This document shows positions 60,540 to 64,000 of a stretch of DNA of 64,000 bases, piece by piece (positions within the stretch are counted from its first letter, which is position 1; each line of letters begins with the position of its first letter). The stretch spans positions 18,089,501-18,153,500 of the forward strand of contig CM051460.1 in the NCBI GenBank assembly GCA_028095005.1, read 5' to 3'. This DNA comes from Rhynchospora pubera (lineage: Eukaryota > Streptophyta > Magnoliopsida > Poales > Cyperaceae). The translations under genes were made by a program, and so were the position numbers. The notes under the pieces are model-generated. The model saw only the letters and a list, made by a program, of their open reading frames with translations. It was not told the origin of the DNA and did not search any database.

Positions 60540-61130
60540 TATTTAATCTTATACTTACTTATATAAATATTAATATTAATTGTTATTAATTATTTTACTA
60601 TCCTTAGTATTTAGTATTAATAAATATATCCTTTACTTGAAATCTCTTTGCTATTTATTAACACTATAATTAATTTTTATTACTATAAATATTATATTCG
60701 TTGTAATTATTTAATAAATCTTATACTTATATAAATAGTAATATTTATTTATTTTTATTATTAAGTTATTTTTATTATTAAGTTATTATCTTAATTTAGT
60801 TAAATTAATTAAATTAGTTAAATTAAATTAATTAAATTAGTTAAATTAAATTAATTAAATTAGTTAAATTATCTTTATTATTTTTACTTACATTAAATTA
60901 ATTAAATTAGTTAAATTAAATTAAATTAAATTAAATTAATTTATATTGTTTTGTAAATTAAATTAAAGTAGTTAAAAAAATAATAGCTCAATCAAATTAA
61001 ATTAACTAAATGAAATTAAATTAAATTAATTACTTCAAACAACTAAATAATATTTTATTACATTAAATTAAGTCAAATTATTAAATAATTTTATTTAATT
61101 AATTTTTAATGTCATTAAATTCATGCAACT
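60540..61130. repeat. AT-only low-complexity spacer
   Basis: It consists largely of TTAAATTAATTAAATTAG-type words with almost no G or C. It separates the left minus-strand gene from the right gene pair. Confidence 0.8.
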
Positions 61131-61148
61131 TATAAAGTCTGGAAAAGA

Positions 61149-61371
61149 ACTGCAAAAGGACAGGCGTGCTCTGATAAAAGGTCAAAAGTATACTGATGCC
61201 TACCTAAAGACTGCAAAAGGACAGGCGTGCTCTGATAAAAGCTCAAAAGTATACTGATGCCTATCTAAGCACTGCAAAAAGGACAAACGTATTCTGATAA
61301 AGTCTGAAAAGTATACTGATGCCTACCTAAGCTATGCAAAATGACAAACGTATTCTGATAAAGTCTGAAAA
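61149..61371. repeat. Four tandem 61-bp repeats upstream of the zinc-finger gene
   Basis: The unit reads ACTGCAAAAGGACAGGCGTG, then CTCTGATAAAAGCTCAAAAG and TATACTGATGCCTACCTAAG. Copies start at 61,149, 61,210, 61,271 and 61,332, exactly 61 bp apart; the last two share AAACGTATTCTGATAAAGTC. They lie 50-270 bp upstream of the TATA box. Confidence 0.85.
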
Positions 61372-61420
61372 GATATCACATTATATTTATTAATTTTAAA
61401 TAATTGCAAGTCTAAACTGA

Positions 61421-61430
61421 TCTATAAAAT
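61421..61430 (+). promoter_or_regulatory. TATA box of the zinc-finger gene
   Basis: TCTATAAAAT lies 64 bp before the start codon of the 61,494 gene and directly after the 61-bp repeats, the usual spacing for a plant core promoter with a short leader. Confidence 0.6.
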
Positions 61431-61493
61431 TATTCTTCCTCAGCAAAAATATGTCACACCCACTCAATCTTTCTTTCTTCAACATTCACTACC

Positions 61494-62471
61494 ATGGAGA
61501 AAGGAAATACCTCCAACAGTGAAGTGCGGGAATGGCCATCTACTCGACATGAGTACTTGCCAAATTACACACATTCCCCTGCCAATCCAAATGAGATCGA
61601 AAAAGGAGATTATCATGCGATATGTAATAAATGTTACCGCAAATTCGACTACAATATCCATTCGCAATATGGTGGCGAGTGGCCATTATACACCCACTAT
61701 CAGTGGCACATTCATGGTGGCCCAGAAAGAGACCGCAGGGAGAGATTGCGACATTACCTTACTAAACCTGAGTCGAGCAACTCTGAACTCTATAAAAAGT
61801 ACTACACAGAACCTGAACCGATGCCGGAACTCAAACCGTGGAAACCAGATCCTACACCCATGATTGTTTACGAAAGCATATACGATTTTCGTGGAGACCA
61901 CACAGTGAGTTGTACAAAGTGTGGTCAGGTTTTCAATTTCAAAGATACTATTTTGCGTGACCACTACGATGAACACAAGAAACAAGAAGAGAGGGATGAA
62001 ATTGTAAAGAGATTCAGAGTGAAAGAACAATGGTTCGAAAGGAGAAGAATGGAAGAAAAGGCCGCCGAAGAGAGCCGGAGGTTGCAACAAGAAAAAATTG
62101 GAAAAAAAATTAAGGAGAGCCTAATAAAGATCAAGAAGAGAGATGAACAACGCAAAATTGCAGTAGCTAGAATGGCTGAGATTGAGCAACAAGAAGCCGA
62201 GGCAGCTTTCTGGAACGAAGCCGCTCAATTCGCAGACAACCCGGCTGCGAATAATCAACAAGAAAATGATGAGGCTTTTTGGAACGAAGCAGCTCAACTC
62301 GCTGAAAACCACGGTGCCAGTAATGAACAACAACCTGATGCCGCTTTCTGGAACGAAGCCGCTCAATTTGCCGACAATCATGGTGCCAGTAATCAACATG
62401 AAATGAATGCGGAAGAAGATCAACCATGGTGGGATGAAATTCTGCAACATGTAGATGATCAAGATCTCTAA
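61494..62471 (+). CDS. 325-aa two-zinc-finger, coiled-coil protein with FWNEAAQ repeats
   Basis: A single open exon with an excellent start context (ACCATGG). Finger 1 (residues ~43-75) is CNKC followed by HYQWHIH; finger 2 (~140-162) is CTKCGQVF followed by DHYDEH, a C2H2 pattern. Residues ~160-240 are highly charged and helical (KQEERDEIVKRFRVKEQWFE, then QQEKIGKKIKESLIKIKKRD), a likely coiled coil and nucleic-acid or protein contact. The tail has three copies of a ~32-aa acidic repeat, AFWNEAAQFADN..., about residues 238-312, ending WWDEILQHVDDQDL. I do not recognise the family. It lies within the 5.3-kb element with its own TATA box, so a role in binding the element's terminal palindromes is a reasonable guess only. 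The frame is intact and GC-richer than its surroundings. Confidence 0.8.
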   Translation: MEKGNTSNSEVREWPSTRHEYLPNYTHSPANPNEIEKGDYHAICNKCYRKFDYNIHSQYGGEWPLYTHYQWHIHGGPERDRRERLRHYLTKPESSNSELYKKYYTEPEPMPELKPWKPDPTPMIVYESIYDFRGDHTVSCTKCGQVFNFKDTILRDHYDEHKKQEERDEIVKRFRVKEQWFERRRMEEKAAEESRRLQQEKIGKKIKESLIKIKKRDEQRKIAVARMAEIEQQEAEAAFWNEAAQFADNPAANNQQENDEAFWNEAAQLAENHGASNEQQPDAAFWNEAAQFADNHGASNQHEMNAEEDQPWWDEILQHVDDQDL

Positions 62472-62881
62472 GTATTTATTACTTTTGAATATTTATGTAT
62501 TTTTTAGGTACTTTTTTAAATAGCAACTTTTAAATATTTAAGTATTTATGCTTTTAGGTAGTTTCTTCCTTTTTTCAATTGAGTGTGCTAATTTATATTA
62601 TGATTTTTTTAATGTACTTTTTTTTAATTCAATGTGCTAATTTATATTATGGTTATAAAATTTACTTCTTCTTCTAATGGTGTGTATTTTTATATTATGA
62701 AGTTCTTTTGTAAATGATTTGTGAATACAAATCATAAAAAAATAAAAGAATATGGACAAAATAACATATTTCAATAATATAAGCTAAACATTACAAGTGA
62801 CGACCGTCACATAAACTTATTTCACAAATACAGATTAATTATAAATAATATACCAATTATAAAAACATAGTAATACTTCAT
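62472..62881. other. Convergent 3' regions
   Basis: The spacer between two convergent genes. It contains T-rich 3' UTR-like DNA with AATAAA-like words. Nothing else seen. Confidence 0.4.
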
Positions 62882-63172
62882 TTAGCGGAGATGGACAACA
62901 TTTTCAGCTGCGGGATGATTTTCAAAACCAGGTGGAACTGCTGGCTGGTGACGCAACCACGACCCTCCAAGATCAAAACCTCTATTCCTCTCCACTAAAT
63001 CTGTAAAAAATTTTGGACCCCTAACATGATATTCATTCCCTTCTAATTTTTTAACTTTAAATTTTTCCCCATGATATTGAAACATCAGTGCAGAAAGCAA
63101 TCGTCGTTCGCTCGTCCGTTCATCTCCGACCAAAATAACACCGCAAGAGACGCATCTTGGCTTAGGACCCAT
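62882..63172 (-). CDS. 96-aa CxxC protein in the TIR element
   Basis: The frame starts at the ATG at 63,172, just inside an exon whose acceptor is TTTGAAG at 63,177-63,176. An upstream non-coding exon ends with donor TTCTTAG/GTAATA at 63,249, and a TATATAAG box lies near 63,365 on the minus strand. The protein begins MGPKPRCVSCGVILVGDERT, giving a CxxC knuckle, then a basic stretch (HGEKFKVKKLEGNEYHVRGP) and GGSWLRHQPAVPPGFENHP. No known domain was recognised. The correct promoter and splice features suggest a real gene. It faces the zinc-finger gene convergently. Confidence 0.6.
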   Translation of the reverse strand: MGPKPRCVSCGVILVGDERTSERRLLSALMFQYHGEKFKVKKLEGNEYHVRGPKFFTDLVERNRGFDLGGSWLRHQPAVPPGFENHPAAENVVHLR

Positions 63173-63543
63173 TTGCTTCAAATATCAAAATTCAAACTCC
63201 ATTAGCAAATCAAATCAATTAATTTAATAATTATTTTAACATTATTACCTAAGAAGAAGCGATGTTGCCAATAGAAACCTATGAGGATAGTTTATCAATT
63301 TCAGACTAACGAGAAACAATTAGTTAGAGCACAATAACTTATGACAAGTGAGCTTATATAGAGAATTTAAAATAGAAAAAGACAAAAAAATTTTAGTGCA
63401 AACCGCAATAAATAAATGAATGGTATAGTATAGTGTAGTCATATAATTCACGCACTATATTACTTGACAGCACTATATTACTGTTTTAAATCATTATAAA
63501 ACCAACCCACTCAACCAAATTGGACGGAGGAGAATGGTCCTTC

Positions 63544-63672
63544 TTGGATCGTCAACTGGGATGACGATCCAAGCTTGGATCGTCAACTGGGATGACGATC
63601 CAAGCTTGGATCGTCAACTGGGATGACGATCCAAGTGTATTTGTCTTTCGTCAACTGGGATGACGATCCAGC
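63544..63672. repeat. Right array: three 31-bp palindromic units plus a half unit
   Basis: The unit is TTGGATCGTCA, loop ACTGGGA, TGACGATCCAA, then GC; three head-to-tail copies at 63,544-63,633, then a spacer and a half unit (TCGTCAACTGGGATGACGAT). It mirrors the left array. Confidence 0.9.
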
Positions 63673-63762
63673 AACGTTACTATTAAAATTTTTATTTTTT
63701 TTTGTTATTATCGTAATTAATGTGAACAGTAACGTTACTATTATTTTTTTCCGATTAATCCA

Positions 63763-64000
63763 GCCTAACATCTAATTATTTCGGCCTCAAAGAACAACCC
63801 ATCAAAATTCCCACACTGGACCCAGGGTCAAGTCCATCTTCACCTATTTCGGCCTGGCCCAAACATTAATTATTTCAGGCCCAAAAAGAAGAATCCAGAC
63901 CAAGGCCCACCTCTCTATTCGGCTGAGCCGGGTCAACCTGAGCCCGTCACAACGGGTCCGACAGGATCCGCTAGACCAAGAAAACGGATCCAACCCATTA
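63763..64000. other. Flank beyond the TIR element
   Basis: Slightly GC-richer DNA with CGGCCTGGCCCAAAC and GAGCCGGGTCAACC words. No gene recognised before the window ends. Confidence 0.35.

Larger units (their letters stand above)
58459..63753. mobile_element. 5.3-kb TIR element carrying three genes and palindrome arrays (MULE-like)
   Basis: A perfect 9-bp direct repeat ATTAATCCA flanks the element (58,450-58,458 and 63,754-63,762). The termini are CAGAAAAAATTAACAG and (inverted) CGGAAAAAAATAATAG. Inverted similarity continues for over 200 bp through AGTAACGTTACTGTTCACA, a T/A-rich block and a triplet of 31-bp palindromic units. A 9-bp duplication with long ends fits a Mutator-like element. 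Inside are three small genes (58,999-60,083 minus; 61,494-62,471 plus; 62,882-63,172 minus), an interior palindrome array at 60,293-60,461, an AT-only spacer at 60,540-61,130 and a 61-bp tandem repeat. No DDE transposase core was seen, so it is either non-autonomous or uses an unfamiliar protein. Confidence 0.85.

Noticed and set aside
61686..62462. Several minus-strand frames opposite the zinc-finger gene
   Set aside because: Shadows of the plus-strand coding sequence, which has the good start context, fingers and repeats.
58579..63672. The 31-bp palindromic units look superficially like a CRISPR array
   Set aside because: The units abut with no unique spacers, occur as inverted triplets at transposon ends, and the DNA is a plant genome.

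Overview
This window is nuclear DNA of a flowering plant. The evidence is: short exons with GT-AG introns, a nuclear-type tRNA-Pro(CGG), plant-only families (UPF0496, plant class II-like methyltransferase, plant MED15-type KIX protein, MESD-like ER chaperone), and a very dense layer of plant transposons (Helitron, hAT, MULE, PIF/Harbinger, CACTA, Ty1/copia, LINE). The DNA is AT-rich and mostly gene-poor. I cannot name the species.

Layout. 1-3.5 kb: interior and 3' end of a Helitron. 3.5-13 kb: gene-free, with a ~130-bp repeat, palindromic MITEs, a hAT MITE and a LINE scrap. 13.07-18.06 kb (minus): an intact 10-exon gene for a MED15-like (KIX) protein. 20.5-25.75 kb (minus): its tandem paralogue, broken by a Harbinger-type MITE inside exon 5 and carrying a MULE in intron 5, which itself holds a hAT element. 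27.2 kb: a second Helitron 3' end. 28.9 kb: tRNA-Pro. 29.1-30.9 kb (minus): UPF0496/At14a-like membrane protein, three exons. 33.4-34.5 kb (minus): MESD-like ER chaperone, three exons, signal peptide and C-terminal KDEL. 34.6-36.3 kb: two hAT MITEs with perfect 8-bp target duplications and a Harbinger MITE. 39.5-42.1 kb: a giant inverted repeat with ~1-kb arms. 43.4-47 kb: decayed autonomous hAT transposase, split by a 1.4-kb copia solo LTR. 48.1 kb: CAF1 deadenylase fragment with a lost catalytic residue. 48.9-50.9 kb: a MULE with a nested CACTA MITE and a Harbinger MITE. 52.6-54.0 kb: decayed copia pol 3' end. 56.4-57.6 kb (minus): SAM-dependent methyltransferase gene with a one-base frameshift.

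The most unusual object is a 5.3-kb terminal-inverted-repeat element at 58,459-63,753 with a perfect 9-bp target duplication (ATTAATCCA). Its ends, and one interior site, carry triplets of a 31-bp palindromic unit (11-bp stem, 7-nt loop). It encodes three small genes, each with its own TATA box or splice signals: a 220-aa protein with a MULE-transposase N-terminus-like fold, a 325-aa two-zinc-finger protein with a coiled coil and FWNEAAQ repeats, and a 96-aa CxxC protein. No catalytic DDE transposase is visible. A decayed relative of its right end lies at 42.1-42.3 kb, next to the giant inverted repeat.

All identifications are from reading translated exons and repeats by eye; no database search was run. 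Splice sites were placed so that frames and phases close exactly.
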